64,000 nt of DNA. Origin: Babylonia areolata. Taxonomy: Eukaryota > Mollusca > Gastropoda > Neogastropoda > Buccinidae. The notes under the pieces are model-generated. The model was given only the letters and a program-made list of their open reading frames with translations, was not told the origin of the DNA and searched no databases. The stretch is taken from positions 37,533,679 through 37,597,678 of the forward strand of contig NC_134887.1 in the NCBI RefSeq assembly GCF_041734735.1, written 5' to 3'. Below, piece after piece: positions 21,735-32,679 of this stretch. The number at the start of each line of letters is the position of its first letter. Within the stretch, counting starts at the first letter, position 1. The translations under genes were made by a program, and so were the position numbers.

Positions 21735-21960
21735 CCCCTTTCGTGATGAGGCGCTACCACAACACCTCTAGCCCCACCGCCATGCTTGAAGAACTTCGAA
21801 GTGGCCCAGCCTCCAGGACAGACAGTGCAGAACGCAGTACAGACAGCAGGCGTTCCTTCCCCGTACCATCAAGGACTGGATGTCGAACGAGCTACCCCAG
21901 GACGTCGTAGAGGCCAAGACCATCGACACCTTCGTGTCAAGGGCCTCCCGTCTCCATTAA
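21735..21960 (+). mobile_element. LINE C-terminal fragment
   Basis: One frame near its end reads FLPRTIKDWMSNELPQDVV then EAKTIDTFVSRASRLH and a stop at about 21958. This is the conserved end of CR1-like reverse-transcriptase proteins, normally SFFPRTIRDWN-LP. The Asn after Trp is displaced and upstream coding is split between frames, so the copy is dead. Confidence 0.75.
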
Positions 21961-21989
21961 AAGCCACGCCCAGGTTTGGTTGTTGTTGT

Positions 21990-22022
21990 TGTTTTGTTTC
22001 TTCTTCTTCTTCTTCTTCTTCT

Positions 22023-22066
<44 letters not shown>

Positions 22067-22155
22067 TTTCTTCTTTTTTTTCTTGTTTTTTCTTTTTCTT
22101 TTTCTTTTTCTTTCTTGTTTTTTCTTCTTTTCTTTCTTTTTTTTTTTTTTTTTGC
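21990..22155. repeat. Pyrimidine microsatellite (TTC)n(TC)n(TTTC)n
   Basis: An uninterrupted polypyrimidine tract. Frames over it give Phe, Leu and Ser runs and should be ignored. Confidence 0.95.
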
Positions 22156-22475
22156 GAGTGCGGACCCCTTATAGAAGATTAAGAGGTGATCTCATTGAAG
22201 TATATAAGATCATGCACAATATTTATGATCCTTGCACCACCTCTTCCTTGTTTACTATGGCTAACTATGATAAAACTCGAGGGCACAACTTCAAAATAAA
22301 CAAAACTAATTTCGTAACTAACCAGTTCCGCAAGTTCTTTACTAACCGTATCATAAATCTGTGGAATAACCTTTCCTATGACACCATCAATGCACCATCG
22401 GTAAACGCCTTCAAAAATCATATTGACAAAAAGTTTAAGAACCATGTATTTTCCACAGAGTTAAATCTTTATTGA
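22156..22475 (+). mobile_element. LINE C-terminal fragment, open frame kept
   Basis: After the pyrimidine tract an open frame encodes YRRLRGDLIEVYKIMHNIYD, TRGHNFKINKTNF, RKFFTNRIINLWNNLSYDTI and FKNHIDKKF to a stop at 22473-22475. This is the classic C-terminal domain of CR1/L2-type LINEs (RRLRGDLIE, TRGH, FF-R-IN-WN-L, FK--LD). Only about 110 codons remain, so it is an inert tail even though the frame is intact. Confidence 0.85.
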
Positions 22476-22479
22476 GCTG

Positions 22480-23540
22480 TAGAGAAATATAGTATACACT
22501 ATGCCATATTTAAACAAGGGTCTGTTCACAACAAGTGATCCAAAAGCACATAAATGGACACCGATTATGAGGGCCAAAGGCTTTTAGCCTATAGCCAAAC
22601 ATTTCTGTGATAAGTGACAGAATAATCAACTAGCTGATTGTGGTCGCTGCCAAGGAAGAAGAAGAAGAGACGATGCATGGAATGACCACGTTACAGACTG
22701 GACGGGAAAACGATTTGCGAAGGCTCTGGCTTTGACACACAACCGATCGACAGACGGACTTAATTCTTCCTCCAGTCGTAAGTTAGCGACCACAATCATC
22801 AAATTGATTACTCTGTCATCTGTCAGCATGATCGTTTCGTCAATGATACACTCGTGTTTGTTTTGCCTGCGCATTCAACGTTGAATTCGCCAACAGGTGA
22901 CAACTAAACAGGTTGTGCTCACATTTCCTGATTGAAACTTCCGAGCTGCTGATATATTGGATTCAGGACGCTCGGATACGTTTTGCACAGATTGTACAAC
23001 TGAACATTCTACGATCGATTGAGAATTGGTGAAAGGAACATGGAACTCGAGTCGGTCATGTGAACTGTGAAGCTGTTAATGATCAACTGGCGAGATTGCA
23101 TGGGCGCGGATAACACGGAATTTCCCATTTCTCCTCAAAATCAGTTGCTCAACAAACACAGGAATGTGCAACGAATGGCTGTCGCAAGCTACACGTAGGC
23201 CTACGTTCATCAGAGGGCAGAGAAAAGCTTCTGAGGGTAAGTCCTGCCTTTATTCGAGCGTTCACGTTCCCATCAGTTCTTAACGAATGAACTAACTCAA
23301 AATGTATTTGAATGTTTATAGTTCTCCAGTTGTCTGGCGAATAAGGCGAACTTAATTAGGCGAAATGAAACGCGCGCAGGCAAAAATTAAAATGGCGCGC
23401 TGTTCGTGATTATTCGATCCAGATGGGGAACCTGAGCAAAAGGTCTTTTAACGATGAAAAAAATCCACTGACCCTCATCTCATGTATGCATTTGTGTGCG
23501 TGCACGTGACTCAGTGAAGCCTGACTGACTTGATGACACA
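22480..23540. other. Mostly unique sequence, possible regulatory region
   Basis: Unlike most of the window, this stretch has few repeats and more CpG. A good donor-like word (gagggtaagtcc) lies at 23233-23244. It could hold a promoter or 5' UTR exon of the zinc-finger gene downstream, but there is no direct evidence. Confidence 0.25.
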
Positions 23541-23549
23541 GGAAATTTG

Positions 23550-23625
23550 ACAAACTGAATGATGAGCGCCAAAAAAAGGCAGCTGAGCAGTGTCAGTCAG
23601 CTCGACTCCGGAAACGAGGCAGGCT
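23550..23625 (-). repeat. R5 repeat, diverged fragment
   Basis: Matches the R5 copy at 39885-40020 through aatgatgagcgccaa, cagtgtcagtcagctc and a ggcaggctgtcgtgc-like end. Confidence 0.6.
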
Positions 23626-23944
23626 GTCGTGCTTTATTTTATTTTATTTATTTATTTTATTTTATTTTATTTTTTTGCCAAAAAGAGTTATTTGGTCTGT
23701 GACCAATGATATGCGCAATGTCAGTATGAATGATAATAATGATGATGATGATAATGACGCCCATGATAGTAGCAGCAGTAGTAGTAGTCAGTAGACTGCC
23801 ACTGAGCCATGAGGCGATTTCCATACCAAAGGACTACCCAGGGTCGTTGAAGACTGCTATCTCATTTCCTTCCCACAGCATGCCTGCAACTAGGCTAAGT
23901 CCACAGCTGCATCAGTCAGTGTATCATGTGATAGCCAGTCAGCC

Positions 23945-24290
23945 GTTCCAGAGCAGAACAGAGGAGGCAGCTGCTCAGTGTCCCGACTGTCTCGGGTCCA
24001 GAACGTGATGCCCAAGTTACACCCCTACTCTCTCGGCCAAGAGAGGGCTATAAGACAGTCGGCGTTAAGATGGTTCCCAAAGGTCAACTAGCTCCCAATT
24101 AAAAGGCTGCAGCACAAAGACAAGTAAGAGCCCGAGTACAACCTTATTGCCTCCCAGATTGAGAGTCAGTTAGTCCTTCACCAAAGTCCAATAGCTGTAA
24201 ATGACTCCCCCTTCGCAACTGAAAAACCACTTGGTCATACAGCGGCTCTCACTTTGCTGATGGCCCAACTGTAAGCTTACGTCCACAGCT
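23945..24290 (-). repeat. R4 interspersed repeat, inverted, near full length
   Basis: The reverse complement follows the reference at 7464-7812 from end to end (gaggaggcagctgctc, gcccaagttacacccc, agctcccaattaaaaggctg, ctcactttgctgatggccca). Moderately diverged. Confidence 0.8.
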
Positions 24291-24299
24291 GCGTCATTA

Positions 24300-25255
24300 T
24301 CATAGCATCTGCGGTTACTTTGGCAACTTAACTGCTGTTTGCCGTTGTTGCTAGTCAGACAGCGCCTTTTCATGATTATCTTCTTTTTTTTTTTTCTTAA
24401 AAAAAAGTTTTTATTATGTTCTTTTTTTTTTCTTTTTTTTCTTTTTTTATAAACGCAAGTCTGCTAGTGAATGTAGTTTGACGGAACTGGAGATCAGTAC
24501 GTGTTCAGTCGTCAGTTAGTCACGTCTGGCGACGGCTTTCCTAATAGTGCAGGTCAGTCTACCGGCGCCAGTGCCAGTGGCGTACGTACTAGTACAACTA
24601 ATGGAAGCCAACGTACGTCCGAGTCTGTCGGCGAGAGACCGAGTCCACGCCATTCCGTTTACTATATCAATCGAGTTGAACTTCAACTGAAGTCACTGAG
24701 TTCTTTCCCGTCAAAAGAAGTGCTATAGAAGTCATTCTAGCCGAGGCTGAGATGAACGTCAGTGCTGCTGCGTGGAAACGAACTGAGACCAGTCAACATG
24801 TTTTGACACTGACGCCTTGAAATTCAGTGAAACCGTTCCGCGGACAGAAGTTTTATACAGGTCTACCTTAGTTCCCGCGCCGTATTGATTGTCTCTGAGT
24901 CAGCTCTGCCCGGGCTAATTCTGATGACACCACATTTGCAAACAAGCATTCCCGCTGTGTCAGTTGTCCATCACTGACCCCTCTTTCTGTCTGTCTGTCT
25001 GTCTGTCATCGCCTCCCTCCCTATAGTTCATTGTCTTGCATTTGAGAGAGAAGCCTAAAAAATGTTAGACTTATTTTCCTTCTTTCTTTCCTTTTTTCTT
25101 TTTCTTTCTTCTTTTCTACTGCACAAAATAATGGAAAAGGTGTGTGCTGAGGAAATTCAAAGCGACCAGTTTCACCTTTATATTTCAAAGAGAGAAAGTG
25201 AGAGAGAGGGGTAGACGGGGTGGGGGCAGTGGGGATGGATGAAGAGGGGGGAATG
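24300..25255. other. Mostly unique sequence, no gene assigned
   Basis: After T-rich runs at 24383-24450 comes a CpG-richer stretch, about 24480-24930, with a 75-codon open frame (24501-24728) of no known similarity. It could be 5' UTR or promoter sequence. A (TCTG)n patch sits at about 24985-25005. Confidence 0.25.
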
Positions 25256-25259
25256 AAAT

Positions 25260-25656
25260 TATTAAACATCCCAAAAAGATTTCTCAGAATCTGAACGTGC
25301 GGTTACCTCCCTTCCTTCGGTCCTCGTCTGGGGGGAAAATGTTCCCAGTTGAGAGAGGGGGGAGGTGTCTGCCATTTGATATCGCATCCAGCAACATTCA
25401 CTTGCATCTTTGACAGCTGCTGGACCTACCAGCTCGGCAGCAGTGCCGTTTTGCATCGACAGCAGTGTGATTCGGCTGGTTTCATGTTATTTTTGTGTCG
25501 TCTGGGACAGACTCGGCCTGCAAAAATTATCGTCTGCGGCTGCAACTGAATGTGCATTTGGCGCATCGACTCCATGTTGAATTTTCTGTCAATGAGAGGG
25601 GGGTGAGGGTGCAAGGAATCTAGCATTTATCCGGCGTGGCCCCACCCAATTTATAG
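25260..25656 (+). promoter_or_regulatory. Candidate 5' UTR exon of the zinc-finger gene
   Basis: A repeat-free, moderately CpG-containing stretch ends in a strong donor (aatttatag|gtgagtgc, GT at 25657). It lies upstream of the first coding exon on the same strand, whose start codon sits just behind an acceptor. This is an inference only; no TATA box or initiator was identified. Confidence 0.25.
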
Positions 25657-25659
25657 GTG

Positions 25660-26390
25660 AGTGCAATTTTTACGTTTGAAGAGTCGATCGGAATGTGTGA
25701 CTATGGGGAAAGTCGGTGAAAATTTCACCTCGGCCAGCGATGAAAATATTCTACCCCCCAGAGCGCTTTGACCTGACCCTGGAGTCAAGGCCAAACCGTA
25801 TTGACTGGAGCGTGCAGCTGGAGAATGGCAAGTGCGCATTGTTGCGCTGCCAGCAGCATTGACATGTTCGGCACATTAAAACGCGGCGTCAGTTCGTGAT
25901 GAATGAGTGACGGGGCACAGAGAAATACTTTAGCATAATCAGAGCAGTTCCGTAGCTGAAAAACTTCCACATTTTTATTGAACATGCATGATAAAGGTCT
26001 TTTCTTTAAATTTTTTTTTATATATCAAACTGAAAATAGAATGAAGGCAGTGTACGGCATTCGTTTAAAAACAAAAACAAACAAACATGAGCATGTTCAG
26101 ATATTTTTGGATGCTTTTTAATTAACAGAACAAATGTTATCTTCCAACAGCAGAAATGGTAGAGTATTGTTCGGATGGGTACGGTACTGTCTGGAGCAAG
26201 AATGCAGCCATAAATAAAGAGGAAAAAAAGAAACATTTAACAGACTGTAGATGTTGGAACAATATCAAGACAGCATAACACTGTAATATAAATTTACTCA
26301 TGCTGCTTTTTTTCATCAAATTTTCAACTCAAATTGAACAGCCTCCACTCAGAGAAAGCAAGACCCCATCCTCAGACTGGTAACTTTTTA
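25660..26390. other. Probable intron, nothing recognised
   Basis: Unique AT-rich sequence with no repeat or gene seen. Confidence 0.4.
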
Positions 26391-26394
26391 TTTC

Positions 26395-26908
26395 TGTTCA
26401 AAGGTGTCAGGCATCTCCACTCAGTAACCCCAAACAGATCTGAGCTCATCACTCCCCTTTTGCAACATCTCCACTGGCTCCCTGTCTCACACCGAATAAA
26501 GTTCAAGATCAACACCCTATGTTATAAATGTATTCACAAATCAGCCCCTTCCTATCTCTGTGGCTGCCGTCACCTCTACATGCATTCTCGCTCACTATGA
26601 TCAGCTTGGGATCCACTCTGTTTACGCATACCCAGATTCAAACTCTCGACTGTTGGCCACCGTTCTTTCTCTGTCTCTGGACCTTGCAATTGGAATGAAC
26701 TTCCTCTTTCGCTTCGTCAAGTCTCCACACTCAGCTCTTTCAAGTTTGGCCTTAAAACCCACCTCTTCACAAGATAGCCTCCCTTCCCTGCCTCTTCCTT
26801 GTCTTCAGTTTCTCCAGTTTTAGAGTTATGCATGCGTGTGAAAGCGCTTTGATTTGTCTATGCTCAAGATTCAGCACTGTATAAATAGCATTATTATTAT
26901 TATTAAAA
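26395..26908 (+). mobile_element. LINE 3' part (CR1/L2-like), with 3' UTR
   Basis: Frames encode RSELITPLLQHLHWLPVSHR and IKFKINTLCYKCIHKSAPSY, then RFKLSTVGHRSFSVSGPCNW and NELPLSLRQ, then FKFGLKTHLF. These are the last conserved blocks of a CR1/L2-type reverse-transcriptase protein. A short 3' UTR (aaagcgctttgatttgtcta; gattcagcactgtataaata) ends in (ATT)n, the usual microsatellite tail of this group. Several frame breaks are present. The same 3' UTR is seen alone at 47150-47250. Confidence 0.85.
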
Positions 26909-26909
26909 A

Positions 26910-27204
26910 ATCAACTCCCCATGACTTACAGAACTCTCTAGTTCCTCCTCAGCTCTAAAGAGATATTGGGGCGCAGCACAGAACTCTTCACCAGACTCCT
27001 TCAGGCCAGTCTGTTGTGTGTTTAAAAAAAAAAAAAAAAAAAAAAAAGCCTGTGTCTGCAAATGGTTTTCCAGACGATTCTGCAATATTTTCATTCCTTT
27101 TTTTGTTTTTTGTTTTTTTGTCTTCCCCAGTTTACAGTGTAGTAAATAATTAATGGTTCCATCGCCTTTTACAGCCATTGAGGCAGTAAATTAATATATG
27201 TATC
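26910..27204. other. Probable intron, nothing recognised
   Basis: Contains a poly-A block at 27026-27048 and otherwise ordinary sequence. Confidence 0.4.
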
Positions 27205-27395
27205 CACTGTCAAGGGCTTGGCCCAATCCGCTCATTCTACCGTTTTAACCACCACTTTATGTCAGCTATGTATTCATACCTATGGGGAGTGAGGGAAATC
27301 GGGGTAAAGTGTCTTTCCCAGAGACACAACTTAGTGCTGAAACGGGGCCTTGAACTCTGATCACTGGGAACACTGGACCAGAAGTGTCGTTTCTA
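27205..27395 (-). repeat. S6 SINE, inverted, diverged
   Basis: Matches 30290-30545 and 60365-60628 (cactgtcaagggcttggccc; ggagtgagggaaatcgggg; gggccttgaactctgatcac). The tRNA-like head is at the right, since the element is inverted. Confidence 0.7.
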
Positions 27396-27399
27396 ACTT

Positions 27400-28030
27400 C
27401 CTACCCCCTCCAGAAAAGAGAACGACCAAATTCATCAGAATCAGATCTTAAGTCAGATCAGGAGAGGTATGGGCAGTGTCCGTTTGGGAAGTGAAGCCAA
27501 GTACTGCTTGTTAAATATGGCTAACCAACACAGGTTTTCACTCATTTCATTTATTGAGGGGATATATCTATCCAAAACAGGTTATCAGCTGATGCACAGA
27601 AATAAACACATTATACTGATGTAACATATCCCTAATCCGTGGAGGTTCATCCTTTCACAGTGTGTGTGTGGGTGTGCAGGTGCGAGTGCATGAGCTGGGT
27701 AAAAAAAACAAACACCTTTATTCACAAGTTTCTTTCAGGAAGAAGTCTTTTACTTCCTCCGCCCTTGTCTTTCATTTAAGTTGAAATGTCTTAATGTTAG
27801 GCTTACTATGATATAGGGTTTAGTTGTGTTTATCATTTTATCTGACTGCAATTTTCACAGGCATGACAGTAATAAAAAATAAAAGTGATAATAATAATTG
27901 ACATTGAAATTTCATATGCTGCACGTAATCTTGTATCATGCGTCTAAATGCGCAATACAAACTCCATTCACACAGTTTGTACACCACACTTACTCCACAC
28001 ATACGCTTGAACAGCCACCACCACAACCCC
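27400..28030. other. Probable intron, nothing recognised
   Basis: Ordinary AT-rich sequence up to the CA repeat. Confidence 0.4.
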
Positions 28031-28035
28031 TACAT

Positions 28036-28039
28036 GCAT

Positions 28040-28108
<69 letters not shown>
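28036..28108. repeat. (CA)n microsatellite upstream of exon 1
   Basis: About 35 pure CA units, directly followed by an S3 copy. Complementary in sense to the TG run at 28784-28838 downstream of exon 1. Confidence 0.97.
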
Positions 28109-28110
<2 letters not shown>

Positions 28111-28436
28111 GCCGCCAATATTTTCTCCCCCTCCACTAGACCTTGAGTGGTGGTCTGGACACTAGTCATTCGGATGAGACGATAAACCGAGGTCCCGTGT
28201 GCAGCATGCACTTAGCGCACATAAAAGAACCCATGGCAACAAAAGGGTTGTTCCTGGCAAAATTCTGTAGAAAAATCCACATCGAAAGGAAAAACAAATA
28301 AAACTGCATGCAGGAAAAAATACACAAAAAATGGGTGGCGCTGTAGTGTAGCGACGCGCTCTCCCTGGGGAGAGCAGCCCGAATTTCACACAGAGAAATC
28401 TGTTGTGACTTGTGATAAAAAGATACACAAATACAA

Positions 28437-28440
<4 letters not shown>
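28109..28440 (+). repeat. S3 SINE, lacking part of the head
   Basis: Starts in the gccgccaatattttctcccc block, continues through ggatgagacgataaaccgag and gttgttcctggcaaaattct, and ends in the tail cacacagagaaatctgttg and an A/C-rich end that runs into an AC microsatellite. Close to the 62350-62765 copy. Confidence 0.9.

Positions 28441-28472
<32 letters not shown>
28441..28472. repeat. (AC)n microsatellite at the S3 tail
   Basis: Sixteen AC units, about 100 nt upstream of the first coding exon. It has probably grown from the aatacaaatac tail of the SINE. Confidence 0.95.
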
Positions 28473-28476
<4 letters not shown>

Positions 28477-28571
28477 TAAGCCTGTGACATCTTGTAAATG
28501 CTTGGGAAAAAAAAAACAACCAAAAAACAACCATAATCCCCACTCCCTTCCCCAGATTCCTTGACTACAGT

Positions 28572-28696
28572 ATGTCTGAAGAGGCTGGAGCCATTGTTGT
28601 TCGCAAAGATGTCATGGACAAGTTCAACAGCATCATGGCGGAAACCAAACTGGAAGCCAACGAACTGATGGAGCACTTCTTTGGTCTGTATCATTG
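28572..28696 (+). CDS. Zinc-finger gene, exon 1 (first coding)
   Basis: Encodes MSEEAGAIVVRKDVMDKFNS and IMAETKLEANELMEHFFGLY plus H, and ends in phase 2 at tcattg|gtgagt. An acceptor-like cccag ends at 28555 and another cag at 28570, so the coding part may be preceded by 1-16 nt of 5' UTR spliced from a distant exon. If an upstream exon is coding, the frame could extend in through FLDYS before the Met, so the start is likely rather than proven. The segment is acidic, with no domain that I recognise; a short amphipathic helix is plausible. It is flanked by AC and TG microsatellites on its two sides. Confidence 0.75.
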
Positions 28697-28780
28697 GTGA
28701 GTTTGTTGGTTCAAGTCGTTTTGTGCTGTGGTGTGGCTTATTCTGTGTCCTGTTTTTACTGTGTGACTTTCTTGTTTCCC

Positions 28781-28783
<3 letters not shown>

Positions 28784-28838
<55 letters not shown>
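28784..28838. repeat. (TG)n microsatellite downstream of exon 1
   Basis: About 27 TG units starting 88 nt after the exon 1 donor. In the pre-mRNA this UG run could pair with the CA runs upstream of the exon. Confidence 0.97.
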
Positions 28839-28843
<5 letters not shown>

Positions 28844-28849
28844 TCAGTT

Positions 28850-29454
28850 TAACGTCTATTCACTATAAGTGTTTTTAGACGGAAAGGAGTAAAGTAGTGT
28901 ATAAAGGAGAGGGAATGCATGTGAATATTAGTGTTAAAAAAAAAGAGAAAAAAAAGTTCATGTTATGTATCAGAGGAAAAGTATATTATAAGAAAAAGTC
29001 AAAAGAGATTGTGGTGTGTATTGAATGAGTTGTCATGGGAAGGAGAATATGTATGTGCATATCAGCAAGTAATAACCGACAACAGTGTAAATATAAATAA
29101 CAGTATTAAATATAATACATCAAAGAAGCGAATTGTGTGCATGTGTGTGTGTGTGCGTGTGTGCGTGTGTCACTGTGTGTGTGTGATTTATACTTTGAAA
29201 GTCATATGCTGAAGCAGATTTAGTTTTACACAGTGTGTGCAAAAAAGACTTGAAAAAGCTAGTATGCAGCCACTCTGATTTATCCTGTTGCCCCCAATTT
29301 TTCTTAGCTATATTTGTGTTACAGTCAAATGAAATTTAGTGTGTGTGTGTCTGAACGTGTATGTGCACCCATGAGTTCAAGATCACAGGACAGCTTTTGA
29401 TGCTGCTTGAATCTTTTTTTTTTTTTTATCCAGTCTAATCAGTTAACTATATTT

Positions 29455-29489
<35 letters not shown>

Positions 29490-30285
29490 CTTGCCTTCTC
29501 TCATTTTCTGTTTCCTGGTTCACCCAGCTGCTTGTATTCTGCAACTTGTGTTTTTTGTTTTTCCCCTCTCTTCAGACATGATAACTTGGAAGCTTTTATA
29601 TTTGTTGTGCCTAGAAAATGTGTTACCTGTTGGTATTTTTATGTGTGCCTGATGTCAATGCTTATTATATGCAGCACTATGTATAATATAGTCATAGCCT
29701 TGTAAATCTTAACTTTTTTTTTTTCAAACCGCTGGTGATATATGGTGAAACGGCTAAGGCCGAACATCACGTAGTTTTGTTTAGTTGCTTTAATATGCCT
29801 GCAGTTTTACCCAGTTTTGTCTTTCAGCTTTAATCTTTTTTCTTTTCTGTTTTTCCCCCCACCCAAATGTTAGTTGAGTTTTTGTTAATCTGATGTTGTC
29901 AGTTTTGTGACATGCTTATTAGTTATTAGACTTCACCTGACACAGCCAGTGTCTGGGCTCCTGTCCGAGGCAAACTGAGTGGAACTGTCAAATCTTGCAC
30001 GACTTCTCAGTGGCATTATCCTTAACACTCATTTCAGCAGGACTCTACGCAACCACAGTCATAATCCTGTCAAAGTCACAGCACTGGGAGACTGTCATGT
30101 GATGTCATTGATGGATCACCATGCCGCCCTCCAAAGGCCAAGTGCTGCTGCTGAATGGCGTCTGTGGTAACGGCTTAGCTGTAGCGCCAGATAGAGCAAG
30201 TGTCTCAGCCGGTATGGATATTGCCAGTGTGTCTCTTCAGCAGCAGTGCATCTGCCAGACTTAAAAGTTAAAAGTCCCATTGCCT
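28850..30285 (+). other. Intron 1, first part, no gene seen
   Basis: AT-rich sequence with TG runs near 29135-29185 and a poly-T block at 29458-29484. No repeat family recognised. Confidence 0.5.
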
Positions 30286-30289
30286 TTAT

Positions 30290-30545
30290 TGCTTATCAGG
30301 CCAGTGAATTCATATCCACTGTATCTAGGGCTTAGCACAGGAAGGCAGAGTCCAATCCTCTCTTCCCATTGTTTTGACCTTCCCCAACCAAACTCAGGTA
30401 CCCATTCACACCCGGCTGGAGTGAGGAAAATTGGAGCACAGTGCCTTTCCCAAAGATACAACACCATGATGAAAAGGGCCTCGAACCCCGATCACCGAAC
30501 ACTGGATAAGAAGTCCAGTGCCCTACTGATTCTGCCATGGCGCCT
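30290..30545 (-). repeat. S6 SINE, inverted, full length
   Basis: Read on the minus strand it opens gaggcgccatggcagaatca, a tRNA-like box A region, with box B ggggttcgaggcccttttc. The body runs to cactgtatctagggcttagc (plus strand) at its far end. This is the clearest S6 copy. The family ends look tRNA-derived; the source tRNA is not determined. Confidence 0.75.
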
Positions 30546-30824
30546 CCGACACCTTGAAAAACTTGAAGGAAACTCCCCACAGGTGTGCAAGTGGAGAGGA
30601 TATTGAAACTGAGGTCACCATGAGAGCAAGACATGAAAGAGCCATAGACTTTGGGACAGGTTTATTTATTTATTTATTCTTTTTTTAAAATATTTTTCAA
30701 TTATGGTGAGGAGGATAATTTTGTTGCTATGGAGATCCATTTACTAAGTTACTTTAGGTGTGTGACAGCATGAGTGGCCTGTGGCGTGTGCTTCCTTTCA
30801 TGAGATATTCCGGCATCAGGCAGG

Positions 30825-30965
30825 TCTGAGATTGCGTGAGATACAGACATCCGCAGTGTCGGTCAGGAAATTCGAGCGACACTTCCGAAGACGCATCTGA
30901 AGCGGAGGACAGGCGACTTGTCTTCCGATCTCGGCCCATAGCACTTTCATCTCTAGGTAGGAACT
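30825..30965 (+). repeat. R10 interspersed repeat, second copy
   Basis: Aligns with 9190-9330, sharing gagatacagacatccg, tcgagcgacacttccgaag and catagcactttcatctc. Both copies are diverged. Confidence 0.45.
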
Positions 30966-31676
30966 GCACCTGATTGGGGGCTGATGAAATGTATCCCGTC
31001 GTCTTGTGTCAGTGTGTTTCGGCTGCTGTGATTTATATGATGAAATGCATGTAAGTGACAGTGACATTATCTTTTCAATGATTCATTTTCATTTTGGACC
31101 ATCTTATGTTTTGTTCAATGAACAGTTTATTTTGTCTCATGTTGTCTGTGTTCTTGTGGTGTTTAGCAGCATTTTGTTAAGTTAATGCAGTATTTTCTCA
31201 AGGGTGTTCAGCTTATATCTGCTTTCCCTGCCCCCTCCTTTCTCCCTGATATTCTCTTGACTCTCTCATGTAAAGCAATTTTTGCTTGTATTATAATCAT
31301 ATTCCAACCACTTAGATACATTTTTTTTTTAGACTTACTCAGAGGTCTTTATTTAACTAAATATTCTGAATATTGATATATACTTAAGTTCAGTTTTAAG
31401 GTAAATTGTGCCTGTTCTTGATCTGTTGATGCAAGGCTGTGAAAAATTGGTGCGTGATGGTATTTTGTTACAATGCACAGAATTTTGCAGGTGGGATGAA
31501 TGTGACTGGACAGTCAGTATTAATCACAGGGGAAATGTGCAGTGAGAAAGAAAGGAAAGGAATCTCCGCAGGAGACAGTAAAGGGTCCAAGGAACAATGA
31601 TCGCTCGCTCAGTCTGTCTTTGCGGCTTTGCAGATTGTATTGTAGTGCATTGATTTATGTCATAACATATTTCTCT

Positions 31677-31930
31677 AGGTATGAAATTCGAGCTGCTCTT
31701 CTTTGGGAGTATGTGTTGCCACAATGCAGGGCCACCCCCGTCACCCCCCACCTTCCCCACCTCCCCAAAGCGTACTTGTTTAACCAATCAAAGTGGATTT
31801 TTCTACAGAACTTAGCCAGGGACAACCCTTTTGTTGCGGTGCATTCTCTTATTTGCGCTAAGTGCATGCTGCACATGGGACCTTGGTTTTATTGTCTCAA
31901 CCGAATGACTTTTCTTGTTGCATGTACATT
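31677..31930 (-). repeat. S3 SINE, inverted, diverged
   Basis: The reverse complement carries the core (gttgtccctggctaagttct; gtagaaaaatccac) and part of the tail (gaatttcat). The middle is C-rich and altered. Confidence 0.8.
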
Positions 31931-31978
31931 TTATACAGACTGGTGAGATCCATTGACACTGGAACTTTTTCTCATATC

Positions 31979-32409
31979 AGCCACCCCTGAAAACGCTGTG
32001 TGGCTGCTTACATGACAAAACAAAAACAACAACAGTGACACATGTAAAAGCCCACTCATACAGATTGACATAAGTTTTACATTTGGGCCAACAGCAAAGT
32101 GAGAGCTGTATTATCAATGGTTTCTCCAGTCAATGGGAAATCATTTACAGCTTAGTCTTTTGTGAAGGACTATGACTCTCAAACTAGGAGGCAAAATTGC
32201 ACTGGTTCTTAGTGCTGCAGCCTTGTGGGCTAGTTGGCCTTTGGGAAACCATCCCAATGCCAACTGTCCTAAAACCCTCTTGGCCGAGAGAGTGGGGATG
32301 TAACTTGGGCAAGACATTCTCTACTATAATCAAATTCTAGCCCTAATAGTCGGAACAGCAGTTGCCTCCTCTGCTGTTCTGATGGTCATAGTCGGACATG
32401 ACTGACTGT

Positions 32410-32447
<38 letters not shown>

Positions 32448-32475
32448 GAAGTTGCAACCCACGAATGCAGAAGAA
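31979..32475 (+). repeat. Old S1 SINE split by an R4 insertion
   Basis: The S1 body (31979-32065: cacccctgaaaacg, gtaaaagcccactcat) stops at the start of R4 (32070-32413). The S1 tail (ggaagttgcaacccacgaat, gcagaag) resumes at 32446-32475 after a CA run. R4 therefore entered an already resident, long-tail S1. Confidence 0.65.
32070..32413 (+). repeat. R4 interspersed repeat, near full length
   Basis: Follows the reference copy from tttgggccaacagcaaagtg to actgactgtcatac and is followed by a (CA)n run at 32413-32444. Confidence 0.85.
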
Positions 32476-32627
32476 TCCTTGTCTGAACCAAAAGCTGAAA
32501 CATCTCATGTGTCAGCTTCTGTGAGAAATGTTAAATCAGATTTTTTTTTTTTCCTTGATCATGAATTCATAATCATCTGAGGCACAGGTCTAATTTTCTT
32601 TTTTTCAATTTCTGTCTTCCTATCCAG

Positions 32628-32675
32628 CTGTGTCAGATTAGTTCAACCAATGCAGAAGGAACTCGGGAACGGTGG
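32628..32675 (+). CDS. Zinc-finger gene, exon 2 (48-nt micro-exon)
   Basis: The acceptor is tcttcctatccag (AG at 32626-32627) and the donor is ggtgg|gtaagt. It joins exon 1 in phase 2 and encodes CCVRLVQPMQKELGNG plus a split Gly. The segment continues the N-terminal region, and the two adjacent cysteines lie at the splice join. Both splice sites are strong and the frame passes cleanly from exon 1 to exon 3, which is the main support for such a short exon. Confidence 0.7.
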
Positions 32676-32679
32676 GTAA

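Noticed and set aside
21786-22475. 229-codon frame as one protein
   Set aside because: It joins a wrong-frame LINE piece, a pyrimidine microsatellite and a second LINE tail; only the last 110 codons are meaningful.
22480-25656. CpG-island promoter
   Set aside because: CpG is somewhat higher than around it, but no measurement was possible and no core promoter element was seen, so only low-confidence entries were kept.
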